From contig JAEXUU010000810.1 of the NCBI GenBank assembly GCA_023452965.1, positions 1 through 5,044 of the forward strand: a stretch of 5,044 nucleotides of DNA. Reading direction: 5' to 3'. The position numbers and the translations under genes are program-made. Each line of letters begins with the position of its first letter. Positions within the stretch are counted from its first letter, which is position 1. Source of the DNA: Pseudomonadota bacterium (GTDB lineage Bacteria; Pseudomonadota; Alphaproteobacteria; Rhizobiales; Beijerinckiaceae). Below the pieces are notes generated by a model. It did not search any database. It was given only the letters and a program-made list of their open reading frames with translations, and was not told the DNA's origin. Shown in pieces: positions 1 through 5,044 of the stretch.

Positions 1-759
1 GGTGATCCTGGCGGGGGAGATGCCGGCATAGGCGGCGGCTCGGGGATTGGCGCCGACGGTGCGGATCGCATAGCCGAGACGGGAGCGGTAGATCAGCAGC
101 CAGACCGCGACGAGCGCGGCGAGCGCCAGCAGGAAGGCGCTGTTCAAGGGCGTCGTCGGCAGCTTCAGGCCGAGCGGCGCCAGCAACTGGTGCATCGGCG
201 TCAGCGTCGCATGCTTCGCGAAGTCCGCTGTCTCGGGCTGCATCGAGCCCGGTTTCCCGATCACCTCGACCAGCAGGTAGACGATCAGGGTCGCGGCGAT
301 GAAGTTGAACATGATCGTGGTGATCACGACATGGCTGCCGCGCATCGCCTGCAGATAGCCGGGAATGAAGGCCCAGACCGCGCCGCCCCCCGCTGCGGCG
401 AGGATGGCGAGCGGCACCAGCAGGATGCCCGGTAGCGGCGCGAGCCAGAGGCAGGCCAGCGCGGCAAAGATGCCGGCGACCGTCGCCTGGCCCTCGCCCC
501 CGATATTGAACAGCCCGGCATGGAAGGCGACGGCGACGGCGAGCCCGGTGAAGACGAAATTGGTGGCGTAATAGAGCGTGAAGCCCAGCCCTTCGAGGCT
601 GCCGAGCGAGCCCTTCAGCAGGAGCGCTGTCGCCTCCAGCGGGCTCTCGCCAATGCCGAGCACGACGAGCCCGGCGACCAGCAGCGCGGCCGCGACCGAG
701 ACCAGCGGCACGAGCGCGGTGTCGGCCCAGCGCGGCAGCTCGATCGGCGCGGCGCTCAT
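1..759 (-). CDS. BMP-family ABC transporter permease, N-terminal part (cut by window edge)
   Basis: This is an inner-membrane channel subunit of a nucleoside-type ABC importer, of the BPD_transp_2 / YufP-like group. The reading frame is open from the ATG at 759 through position 1, giving 253 residues; family members are usually about 350-370 residues, so the C-terminal third lies outside. What is seen: hydrophobic segments at about residues 15-37, 63-82, 93-107, 111-131, 144-163 and 207-223. The family hallmark FNIGGEGQ is at 84-91, and HVVITTIMFNFIA at 143-155 matches the common VITTIMLN-type segment. The cytoplasmic loop SRLGYAIRTVGANPRAAAYA at 226-245 is the usual ATPase-contacting region. 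The start overlaps the ATPase stop by 4 nt (ATGA), so translation is probably coupled; only a weak GAGCGGG-like ribosome site precedes it. Family assignment is firm; the substrate is not shown. Confidence 0.93.
   Translation of the reverse strand, partial: MSAAPIELPRWADTALVPLVSVAAALLVAGLVVLGIGESPLEATALLLKGSLGSLEGLGFTLYYATNFVFTGLAVAVAFHAGLFNIGGEGQATVAGIFAALACLWLAPLPGILLVPLAILAAAGGGAVWAFIPGYLQAMRGSHVVITTIMFNFIAATLIVYLLVEVIGKPGSMQPETADFAKHATLTPMHQLLAPLGLKLPTTPLNSAFLLALAALVAVWLLIYRSRLGYAIRTVGANPRAAAYAGISPARIT
756..759 (-). promoter_or_regulatory. ATGA stop/start overlap (ATPase to permease)
   Basis: The plus-strand bases tcat read ATGA on the minus strand: the ATG starts the permease and the TGA ends the ATPase. 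Such 4-nt overlaps usually mean re-initiation or translational coupling, fitting two subunits needed in fixed proportion. Coupling itself is inferred. Confidence 0.8.
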
Positions 760-2291
760 GCCGCCCGCTCGCTGACGCCGGCCATCAGCAGGCCGAGGTC
801 GCGCTCGTCCGCCTCTTCGGCAACGCGTTCGCCGGTAATCCTTCCGCCGCACAGCGCCAGAATCCGGTCCGACAGCGCCATCACCTCCTCGAGCTCGACC
901 GACACGAGCAGGATCGCGACCCCGGCATCACGCAGCGCGATCAGGCGGCGATGGATGAATTCGATCGCGCCGATATCGACGCCGCGGGTTGGCTGGCCGA
1001 CCAACAGCACTTTCGGCGCCCGTTCGATCTCGCGGGCTAGCACGATCTTCTGCTGGTTGCCGCCGGAGAATTTCGCCGTCTTCAGCCCGGGATCGGCGGG
1101 GCGGACGTCATAGGCCTGCATGCCAGCGAGCGCATGGCCGCGGACCGCCAAAGGCGAGAGCAGGGGCCCAGGGCCGAAGGCCGGATCGTCGTGATAGCCG
1201 AGGATCATGTTCTCGGCTGCGGCAAAGGCGGTGACGAGACCGGCCTTCTGCCGGTCCTCGGGGATATGCATCAGCCCGAGCCGGCGCAGATTGGCCGGGC
1301 TGCGATCGGCGGCGTTGAGGATCCTTCCATCAAGGCGGATCACCCCGCGCGCCGGCTGGATGAGCCCGGCGAGCACGTCGAGCAATTCGCTCTGGCCGTT
1401 GCCGGCGACGCCGGCGATGCCGACGATCTCGCCTTCATGCAGCGTCAGGCTGGCCTCGCGCAGCGTCTCGTGGCCGCGCGCATCGACCACGCTGAGCCCG
1501 ACCGCCTCCAGCACCGGCGCACCGCGTAGGCGCGGCGTCTTCTCGACCCGCAGCAGCACGCGCCGGCCGACCATCGCCACGGCAAGCTCGGCCGGCGACG
1601 TCTGCGCGGTTTCGACATGGGCGACCATCTCGCCGCGCCGCATCACCGAGACCCGGTCGGTCACCGCCATGATCTCGCGCAGCTTGTGGGTGATCAGGAT
1701 CACCGTCTTGCCCTGCGCCTTGAGCGCCCTCAGCAATTCGAAGAGCTGGTCGGCCTCGGCCGGGGTCAGTACCGCAGTCGGCTCGTCGAGGATCAGCACC
1801 TCGGCCCCGCGATAGAGCGCCTTCAGGATCTCGACGCGCTGCTGCAGCCCGACCGAGAGCGAGCCGACCGTCGCGTCCGGGTCGATGGCGAGACCGTATT
1901 GCGCCGAAAGCCTGGCCAGCTCGGCCCGCGCTTTGGCGATGCCGCGCTTCAGCCAGGTCCCGCCCTCGGCGCCGAGCACGACGTTCTCGACCACCGAAAG
2001 CGGCTCGACCAGCATGAAGTGCTGGTGGACCATGCCGATGCCGGCGGCGATCGCTTCGGCCGAGGAGCGGATGGTGCGCTTTGTGCCGCGCACCCGGATC
2101 TCGCCGGAATCGGCCTCGTAGAAGCCGTAGAGGATCGACATCAACGTCGATTTGCCTGCGCCGTTCTCGCCGACGATGCCATGGATCGAGCCGGCCGCGA
2201 CCGTGAGCGAGACGTCTCGGTTCGCGGCAACCGGGCCGAAGGACTTCGAGACGCCGGAGAGTTCGATCGCGGCAGGCAGGGCGCCCGTCAT
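756..2291 (-). CDS. BMP-type nucleoside/sugar ABC transporter ATP-binding protein, two fused ABC domains
   Basis: This 511-residue cytoplasmic ATPase drives the importer and carries two nucleotide-binding domains in one chain, as in the RbsA / YufO group. Domain 1 has Walker A GENGAGKS (41-48), a Q-loop around Gln90, signature LSVGLQQR (145-152), Walker B VLILDEPT (165-172) and switch His202. Domain 2 has a degenerate Walker A, GVAGNGQS (294-301), lacking the catalytic Lys. Its signature is canonical, FSGGNQQK (408-415), and its Walker B-like VGQPT (431-435) lacks the Asp-Glu pair. This asymmetry is normal for the family: domain 1 should form the competent ATP site. Length matches the usual 500-520 residues. 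The ATG at 2291 overlaps the preceding hydrolase stop by 4 nt and has no Shine-Dalgarno, so expression probably depends on coupling. The substrate is inferred only from the neighbouring BMP binding protein. Confidence 0.95.
   Translation of the reverse strand: MTGALPAAIELSGVSKSFGPVAANRDVSLTVAAGSIHGIVGENGAGKSTLMSILYGFYEADSGEIRVRGTKRTIRSSAEAIAAGIGMVHQHFMLVEPLSVVENVVLGAEGGTWLKRGIAKARAELARLSAQYGLAIDPDATVGSLSVGLQQRVEILKALYRGAEVLILDEPTAVLTPAEADQLFELLRALKAQGKTVILITHKLREIMAVTDRVSVMRRGEMVAHVETAQTSPAELAVAMVGRRVLLRVEKTPRLRGAPVLEAVGLSVVDARGHETLREASLTLHEGEIVGIAGVAGNGQSELLDVLAGLIQPARGVIRLDGRILNAADRSPANLRRLGLMHIPEDRQKAGLVTAFAAAENMILGYHDDPAFGPGPLLSPLAVRGHALAGMQAYDVRPADPGLKTAKFSGGNQQKIVLAREIERAPKVLLVGQPTRGVDIGAIEFIHRRLIALRDAGVAILLVSVELEEVMALSDRILALCGGRITGERVAEEADERDLGLLMAGVSERAA
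2288..2291 (-). promoter_or_regulatory. ATGA stop/start overlap (hydrolase to ATPase)
   Basis: The minus strand reads ATGA: the ATPase ATG shares bases with the hydrolase TGA stop. The bases just upstream (GGTTCTTCACCT) contain no Shine-Dalgarno, so the ATPase probably relies on ribosomes finishing the hydrolase gene. This ties the hydrolase firmly into the transporter operon. Confidence 0.8.
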
Positions 2292-3025
2292 AGGTGAAGA
2301 ACCATGCCGTCATGGGCACGGGTCTCGGGGAGCGGCTCGCCATGCGCCAGCATGTCCGGCCCCATATGGGTCAGGATGATGCGCGGCGTGTCGAGCGCGT
2401 CGCGATGAGCCGCGAGCGAGCGATAGTCGAGATGGTTGGCCAGCACCCGGTCGAATGTGTAGCACTCGACGAGCAGCGCATCGGCACCCGCAGCGAGCGG
2501 GATCAGCGCGTCCGTCCAGGCGGTGTCGCCGGAATAGGCGAAGGTCTTGCCGCCATGGCTCAGCCTGTAGCCCTGGCAGGGGCCGGCGCGCTCGTCATGC
2601 ACCATCGCGAAGGCTTCGACCGCGATGCCGTCGAGTTCCGCCGGAGCCTCGGGCGTGATCTCCACATAAGTGATCGGGAAGCGCCAGCGATTGCTGGAGG
2701 CGCCGGGAAAGTCGGTTTCGAGCGCATGCCGGGCCCGGTGCTCGACGCCCTCCGGGCCGGCGATGGTCAAAGGCTCGCGCCGGCGCGAGAGGAACTGCGC
2801 TTCGAGCAGGAAGGCCGCCAGCCCGCCGAAATGGTCGCCGTGGAAATGCGTGAACAGCAGCGTCGAGAGCTGGTTGCGCACGACGCCGGCCCGGTTGAGC
2901 GCGACCATGCTGGACGAGCCGCAATCGAGCAGCAGCTTCGCCTCGCCCGCCTCGATCTGGAGGCAGGTGTTGAAGCGGCCGCCGGAGCCGAACGCGTCGC
3001 CCGAGCCGTGGATGGTGATCTTCAT
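2288..3025 (-). CDS. Metallo-beta-lactamase-fold hydrolase (RNase Z / phosphodiesterase-like)
   Basis: This 245-residue protein has no signal peptide and is probably a cytoplasmic metal-dependent hydrolase. The metal site is complete: HFHGDH (60-65, giving His60, His62, Asp64, His65), His143, Asp167 in SGDT, and His220 in THMG. The early GSGDAFGSGGRFNTC stretch (7-21) and DCG (34-36) are typical of the RNase Z-like branch that includes small phosphodiesterases such as PhnP and YhfI. His198 (NHLDY) lies near where RNase Z carries its HST-type motif, but that motif is not conserved, and there is no evident long exosite arm. A tRNA-processing role is therefore unlikely. A phosphodiester or cyclic nucleotide substrate is possible but unproven. 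The ATG at 3025 follows the binding-protein stop by 25 nt, has no clear Shine-Dalgarno, and begins the conserved first strand. The gene overlaps the ATPase by 4 nt. Fold is certain; substrate is unknown. Confidence 0.92.
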   Translation of the reverse strand: MKITIHGSGDAFGSGGRFNTCLQIEAGEAKLLLDCGSSSMVALNRAGVVRNQLSTLLFTHFHGDHFGGLAAFLLEAQFLSRRREPLTIAGPEGVEHRARHALETDFPGASSNRWRFPITYVEITPEAPAELDGIAVEAFAMVHDERAGPCQGYRLSHGGKTFAYSGDTAWTDALIPLAAGADALLVECYTFDRVLANHLDYRSLAAHRDALDTPRIILTHMGPDMLAHGEPLPETRAHDGMVLHL

Positions 3026-3027
3026 CG

Positions 3028-3040
3028 CGCCGATGCGGCG
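3028..3040 (-). other. Small GC hairpin in the gap before the hydrolase start
   Basis: On the minus strand CGCCG-CAT-CGGCG forms a perfect 5-bp stem with a 3-nt loop, ending two bases before the hydrolase ATG. It occupies the place where a Shine-Dalgarno would be expected. It could lower initiation on the hydrolase or protect the 3' end of the upstream binding-protein message. Short GC stems arise often by chance in DNA of this composition, so the function is only a suggestion. Confidence 0.3.
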
Positions 3041-3050
3041 GTGCGAGCCG

Positions 3051-4052
3051 TCACATCGTGCACTTGGAGTCCGACATGTAGTCGTGGACCTTGACCGAGC
3101 CGGCGATGATGTCGGCCCGGGCCTTGGCGGCGGCGGCCTTCATCTCGGCGCTGATCAGCGCCTTGTTGTTGTCGTCGAGCGCCCAGCCGACGCCGTCCTC
3201 CTTCAGTCCGAGCACGGAGACGCCGGGCTTCCAGCTGCCCTCGCGGGCCGCCTTGAAGGAGTTGTAGGCGGCGACGTCGACGCGCTTCAGCATCGAGGTC
3301 AGCACCTTGCCGGGATGCAGCATGTTCTGGTTCGAATCGACGCCGATGCCGAGCTTGCCGGCGTCCGCGGCGGCGCGCAGCACCCCGATCCCGGTCCCGC
3401 CGGCGGCGTGGTAGACCACGTCGGCGCCGCGGTCGATCTGCGACTTGGCGAGCTCGCCGCCCTTGACCGGGTCGTTCCAGGCGGCCGGGGTCGAGCCGGT
3501 CATGTTCTGGAAGATCTCGGCCTCCTTCTTCGCCGCCTTGACGCCCTGGACATAGCCGCAGGCGAATTTGCGGATCAGCGGAATGTCCATGCCGCCGACG
3601 AAGCCGACCTTGCCGGTCTTCGAGGCGAGGCCGGCGAGCAGCCCGACGAGATAGGAGCCTTCATGCTCCTTGAATACCACGGACTGCACGTTCGGCAGCT
3701 CGACCACCATGTCGATGATGGTGAACTTCAGATCCGGGAACTCGGCCGCGACCTTCTGCAGCGCTGTCGCCTGCGAGAAGCCGACGGCGATGATCGGCGA
3801 ATGGCCGTCGCGCGCGAAGCGGCGCAGCGCCTGCTCGATCTGGGCATCGTTGGTCGGCTCGAAATCGCGGAACTCGACGCCGGTATCGGCCTTGAACTTC
3901 TCGGCGCCGATGAAGACGCCTTCGTTGAAGGATTTGTCGAACTTGCCGCCCTTGTCATAGACGACCGCCGGCTTGATCGCGGTCTGGGCGGTGGCGGCGA
4001 ACGCCGAAAGGGCGACGCCGGCCAGGGCCAGAGCGAGGGATTTCAGGCGCAT
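3051..4052 (-). CDS. BMP/PnrA-family ABC transporter periplasmic substrate-binding protein
   Basis: This 333-residue periplasmic receptor delivers ligand to the permease encoded downstream; characterised relatives bind purine nucleosides (PnrA) or related compounds. Residues 1-22 form a signal peptide: a positive start MRLK, a hydrophobic Leu/Ala core and ATA before a likely cut at Gln23. There is no lipobox Cys, so it is a soluble periplasmic protein rather than a lipoprotein. Family marks include DKGGKFDKSFNEG (33-45), GFSQA (91-95), Asp114 in IIDM, HEGSYLVGLLAG (130-141), VGFVGGMD (149-156), HAAGGTGIGV (215-224), GVDSNQN (237-243) and Lys256 in SMLKR. Asp114, Asp239 and Lys256 sit where family ligand contacts are expected. 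The position after GTGxGV is Leu225, where purine-binding relatives, from memory, carry an aromatic residue. Two Cys (165, 331) remain in the mature chain. The ATG at 4052 has a good Shine-Dalgarno 8 nt upstream. It is the first gene of the transporter operon. Confidence 0.95.
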   Translation of the reverse strand: MRLKSLALALAGVALSAFAATAQTAIKPAVVYDKGGKFDKSFNEGVFIGAEKFKADTGVEFRDFEPTNDAQIEQALRRFARDGHSPIIAVGFSQATALQKVAAEFPDLKFTIIDMVVELPNVQSVVFKEHEGSYLVGLLAGLASKTGKVGFVGGMDIPLIRKFACGYVQGVKAAKKEAEIFQNMTGSTPAAWNDPVKGGELAKSQIDRGADVVYHAAGGTGIGVLRAAADAGKLGIGVDSNQNMLHPGKVLTSMLKRVDVAAYNSFKAAREGSWKPGVSVLGLKEDGVGWALDDNNKALISAEMKAAAAKARADIIAGSVKVHDYMSDSKCTM

Positions 4053-4158
4053 GGAACCGTTCCCCTGGCACGCATGGAGCAGTTCGGCTGCCCCCTTATG
4101 CGGTCACGATGGCACGGCTTTTCGAAAGGGCCAAGCGGCTGCGCGAGAGGTGCGCCGC
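4053..4158 (-). other. Leader / putative promoter region of the transporter operon
   Basis: This stretch separates the SDR-side hairpin from the binding-protein start and is the natural place for the operon promoter. I see no convincing -35/-10 pair. On the minus strand CATAAG (4100-4095) is a weak -10 candidate without a -35 at normal distance, and CTTGGC (4135-4130) is a weak -35 candidate with only poor partners. A TTTCGAAA palindrome lies at 4120-4127, a possible but unproven regulator half-site. No riboswitch fold is recognised. Confidence 0.3.
4061..4066 (-). promoter_or_regulatory. Strong Shine-Dalgarno of the substrate-binding protein gene
   Basis: The minus strand reads AGGGGA, followed by 8 nt and then the ATG at 4052. 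It is the best ribosome-binding site in the window and fits the usual high expression of the binding protein relative to the membrane subunits. It confirms the chosen start. Confidence 0.75.
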
Positions 4159-4173
4159 CTGGCGTTTCGCCAG
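4159..4173 (-). terminator. Candidate hairpin terminator after the SDR gene
   Basis: On the minus strand CTGGCG-AAA-CGCCAG is a perfect 6-bp inverted repeat with a 3-nt loop, extendable by one U-G pair. It begins 15 nt after the SDR stop codon. No U-tract follows (the next bases are GCGGCGC), so it is not a standard intrinsic terminator. It could still stabilise the 3' end or act with Rho. Its position after a stop codon is the main support. Confidence 0.4.
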
Positions 4174-4188
4174 AGCGTCCAGGCTCCG

Positions 4189-4959
4189 TCAGCCGCGCTG
4201 GATCGAGACCCCGCCATCGGCGAGGAAGGCCGTGCCGGTGACGAAGCTCGACGCGTCCGAGGCCAGGAACAGCGCGGCCCTCGCGATCTCCTCGGGCCTC
4301 GCCATGCGCTTCAGGGCGTGGAGTCCCTCGACGAAGGCCAGCACCTCCGGCCCGGCATCGGGCGCGTTGGTGAAACTCGCCGGCGTATCAGTGCCGCCCG
4401 GCAGCAGCGCGTTGACGCGGATGCGCTGGCTGCCCAGCTCGGCCGCGAGCGCCTTCACCAGCCCGATCTGCCCGGCCTTGCTCGCCGCATAGGCGGACAT
4501 GCCGGAAAGCCCGGCCGTGTAGCCGACGAAGCTCGAAGTGAAGATCAGCGAGCCGCCGCCGCGCGCCTGCAGCGCCGGCACCTGGTATTTCGCGCCGAGG
4601 AAGGCGCTCGTCAGGTTGGTCTCGATCAGCTCGCGCCAGGCGGCCGGGGACATTTCCGCCACCGGTGCCAGCTCGCCGACGACGCCGGCATTGTTGAAGG
4701 CGATGTCGAGCCCGCCGAAGCGTGCCGTCGCCGCCTCGACCAGGCGCTGCGCCAGCGCTTCGTCGCGGATATCGCCGGCAATGGCGAGCGTCTCCCCGCC
4801 GGCGGCTGCGATCTCGGCCGCGAGCCGGTCGAGCTCATCCTGGCGCCTCGCCGTCACCACCACTCTTGCCCCTTCGCTGGCGAACAGGCGGGCGGCGGCG
4901 CGCCCGATCCCGGAGCTCGCACCGGTGACGCGCGCGATCTTGTCTTTGAGAACCGTCAT
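4189..4959 (-). CDS. Classical short-chain dehydrogenase/reductase (SDR), NADP(H)-type
   Basis: This 256-residue cytoplasmic oxidoreductase should interconvert an alcohol and a carbonyl group using a nicotinamide cofactor. The Rossmann glycine motif TGASSGIG is at 12-19. TARR (36-39) after strand 2 suggests NADP(H) preference. Asp63 is in the usual adenine-contact position, NNAG is at 89-92, and the catalytic Asn is Asn115. A Ser at 142/143, Tyr157 and Lys161 (YAASK) complete the tetrad. After the catalytic helix comes VNALLPGGTDTP (182-193), with PGG instead of the common PG. The ending FVTGTAFLADGGVSIQRG fits a full-length enzyme. I chose the ATG at 4959 because AAAGG lies 7 nt upstream and MTVLKDKIARVTG begins at the usual distance from the glycine motif. 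The frame stays open to an ATG at 5040, but those 27 extra residues are Cys-rich, unlike the family, and cross a hairpin. The neighbouring importer does not define a substrate. Confidence 0.93.
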   Translation of the reverse strand: MTVLKDKIARVTGASSGIGRAAARLFASEGARVVVTARRQDELDRLAAEIAAAGGETLAIAGDIRDEALAQRLVEAATARFGGLDIAFNNAGVVGELAPVAEMSPAAWRELIETNLTSAFLGAKYQVPALQARGGGSLIFTSSFVGYTAGLSGMSAYAASKAGQIGLVKALAAELGSQRIRVNALLPGGTDTPASFTNAPDAGPEVLAFVEGLHALKRMARPEEIARAALFLASDASSFVTGTAFLADGGVSIQRG

Positions 4960-4966
4960 GGCTTTG

Positions 4967-4971
4967 CCTTT
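4967..4971 (-). promoter_or_regulatory. Shine-Dalgarno that decides the SDR start
   Basis: The minus strand reads AAAGG, 7 nt before the ATG at 4959. The in-frame ATG at 4974 lacks any such site and directly abuts a stable hairpin, so 4959 is the preferred start. Confidence 0.6.
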
Positions 4972-4974
4972 CAT

Positions 4975-4992
4975 GCCGCAGGAAACTGCGGC
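4975..4992 (-). other. Perfect 7-bp hairpin in the SDR leader
   Basis: The minus strand GCCGCAG-TTTC-CTGCGGC is a perfect 7-bp stem with a 4-nt loop, ending 15 nt before the SDR ATG and 2 nt before the GAAAGG ribosome site. The plus-strand transcript would carry a GAAA (GNRA) tetraloop. It may be a leader structure affecting SDR translation or mRNA stability, an operator palindrome, or the end of an upstream unit; no U-tract follows on the minus strand. The stem is directly visible, while its role is unknown. Confidence 0.45.
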
Positions 4993-5044
4993 GCGTTGAT
5001 CGCAGCCGGCGGGACGGGGCAGACACCCGCTTCCTGTCACGGCA
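4993..5044. other. Short upstream stretch with no recognised gene
   Basis: These bases lie upstream of the SDR leader hairpin. I see no convincing promoter pair, RNA gene or conserved coding segment. The SDR promoter, if separate, is probably here or just beyond the right edge. Confidence 0.4.

Noticed and set aside
520..1113. Plus-strand open frame of 197 codons across the ATPase/permease junction
   Set aside because: It is antisense to two well-supported genes, and its composition is typical of a shadow frame.
1617..2297. Plus-strand open frame of 226 codons opposite the ATPase
   Set aside because: It is a shadow of the ATPase codons; the product is His/Arg/Asp-rich with no fold signature.
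1435..2343. Minus-strand open frame of 302 codons overlapping the ATPase start
   Set aside because: It is the ATPase sequence in another frame, Arg-rich and without motifs, while the true frame carries Walker and signature motifs.
2294..3094. Plus-strand open frame of 266 codons opposite the hydrolase gene
   Set aside because: It mirrors the hydrolase coding frame almost exactly, has a charged low-complexity product without motifs, and no ribosome site was seen.
4053..4188. Riboswitch (purine or other) ahead of the importer operon
   Set aside because: The gap is short and contains only simple hairpins; no conserved aptamer core was recognised by eye.
2670..4241. Long plus-strand open frame of 523 codons
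   Set aside because: It runs antisense across the binding-protein and hydrolase genes, whose minus-strand products carry clear family motifs. Its product shows no recognisable domain, and long antisense frames are expected in DNA this GC-rich.
4960..5040. N-terminal extension of the SDR from the ATG at 5040
   Set aside because: The 27 added residues are Cys-rich, unlike SDR N-termini, lack a preceding ribosome site in the window and cover a hairpin; the ATG at 4959 has an AAAGG at proper distance.
1..5044. Mobile element, CRISPR array, defence system or other novel multi-gene system
   Set aside because: No terminal repeats, transposase, integrase, nuclease or regularly spaced repeats are seen; the genes are uniform in composition and of housekeeping transport and metabolism types.

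Overview
The window reads as an ordinary chromosomal stretch of a GC-rich Gram-negative bacterium, most likely an alphaproteobacterium of the Rhizobiales/Hyphomicrobiales. Three things suggest this: strong G/C at third codon positions, a periplasmic binding protein with a plain signal peptide and no lipobox, and protein styles typical of that order. The genus is inference (Bosea-like organisms come to mind) and cannot be fixed from the sequence alone. All five genes lie on the minus strand, so transcription runs from the right edge to the left edge.

Layout in transcription order: (1) 4959-4189, a classical short-chain dehydrogenase/reductase (SDR) with a leader hairpin and a clear Shine-Dalgarno. 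(2) A 136-bp intergenic gap with a compact GC hairpin just after the SDR stop and a strong Shine-Dalgarno for the next gene. (3) 4052-3051, a BMP/PnrA-family periplasmic substrate-binding protein. (4) 3025-2288, a metallo-beta-lactamase-fold hydrolase with a complete dinuclear metal site. (5) 2291-756, a double-domain ABC ATPase. (6) 759-1, the first 253 residues of the inner-membrane permease, which runs off the left edge.

Genes 3 to 6 look like one operon: a 25-nt gap, then two successive ATGA stop/start overlaps. Together they encode most of a BMP-type ABC importer. Characterised members of that class carry purine or pyrimidine nucleosides, or related compounds such as riboflavin. A second permease is expected just beyond position 1. 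The unusual element is the metallo-hydrolase placed between the binding protein and the ATPase and translationally coupled to the ATPase. It may act on the imported compound or a derivative, but its substrate cannot be read from the sequence. The SDR may be a separate transcription unit.

I found no RNA genes, mobile elements, CRISPR arrays, long repeats or clear foreign DNA, and no evidence for a novel multi-gene system. The points worth a second look are the embedded hydrolase, three small perfect hairpins at gene boundaries, and a possible ligand-pocket difference in the binding protein.
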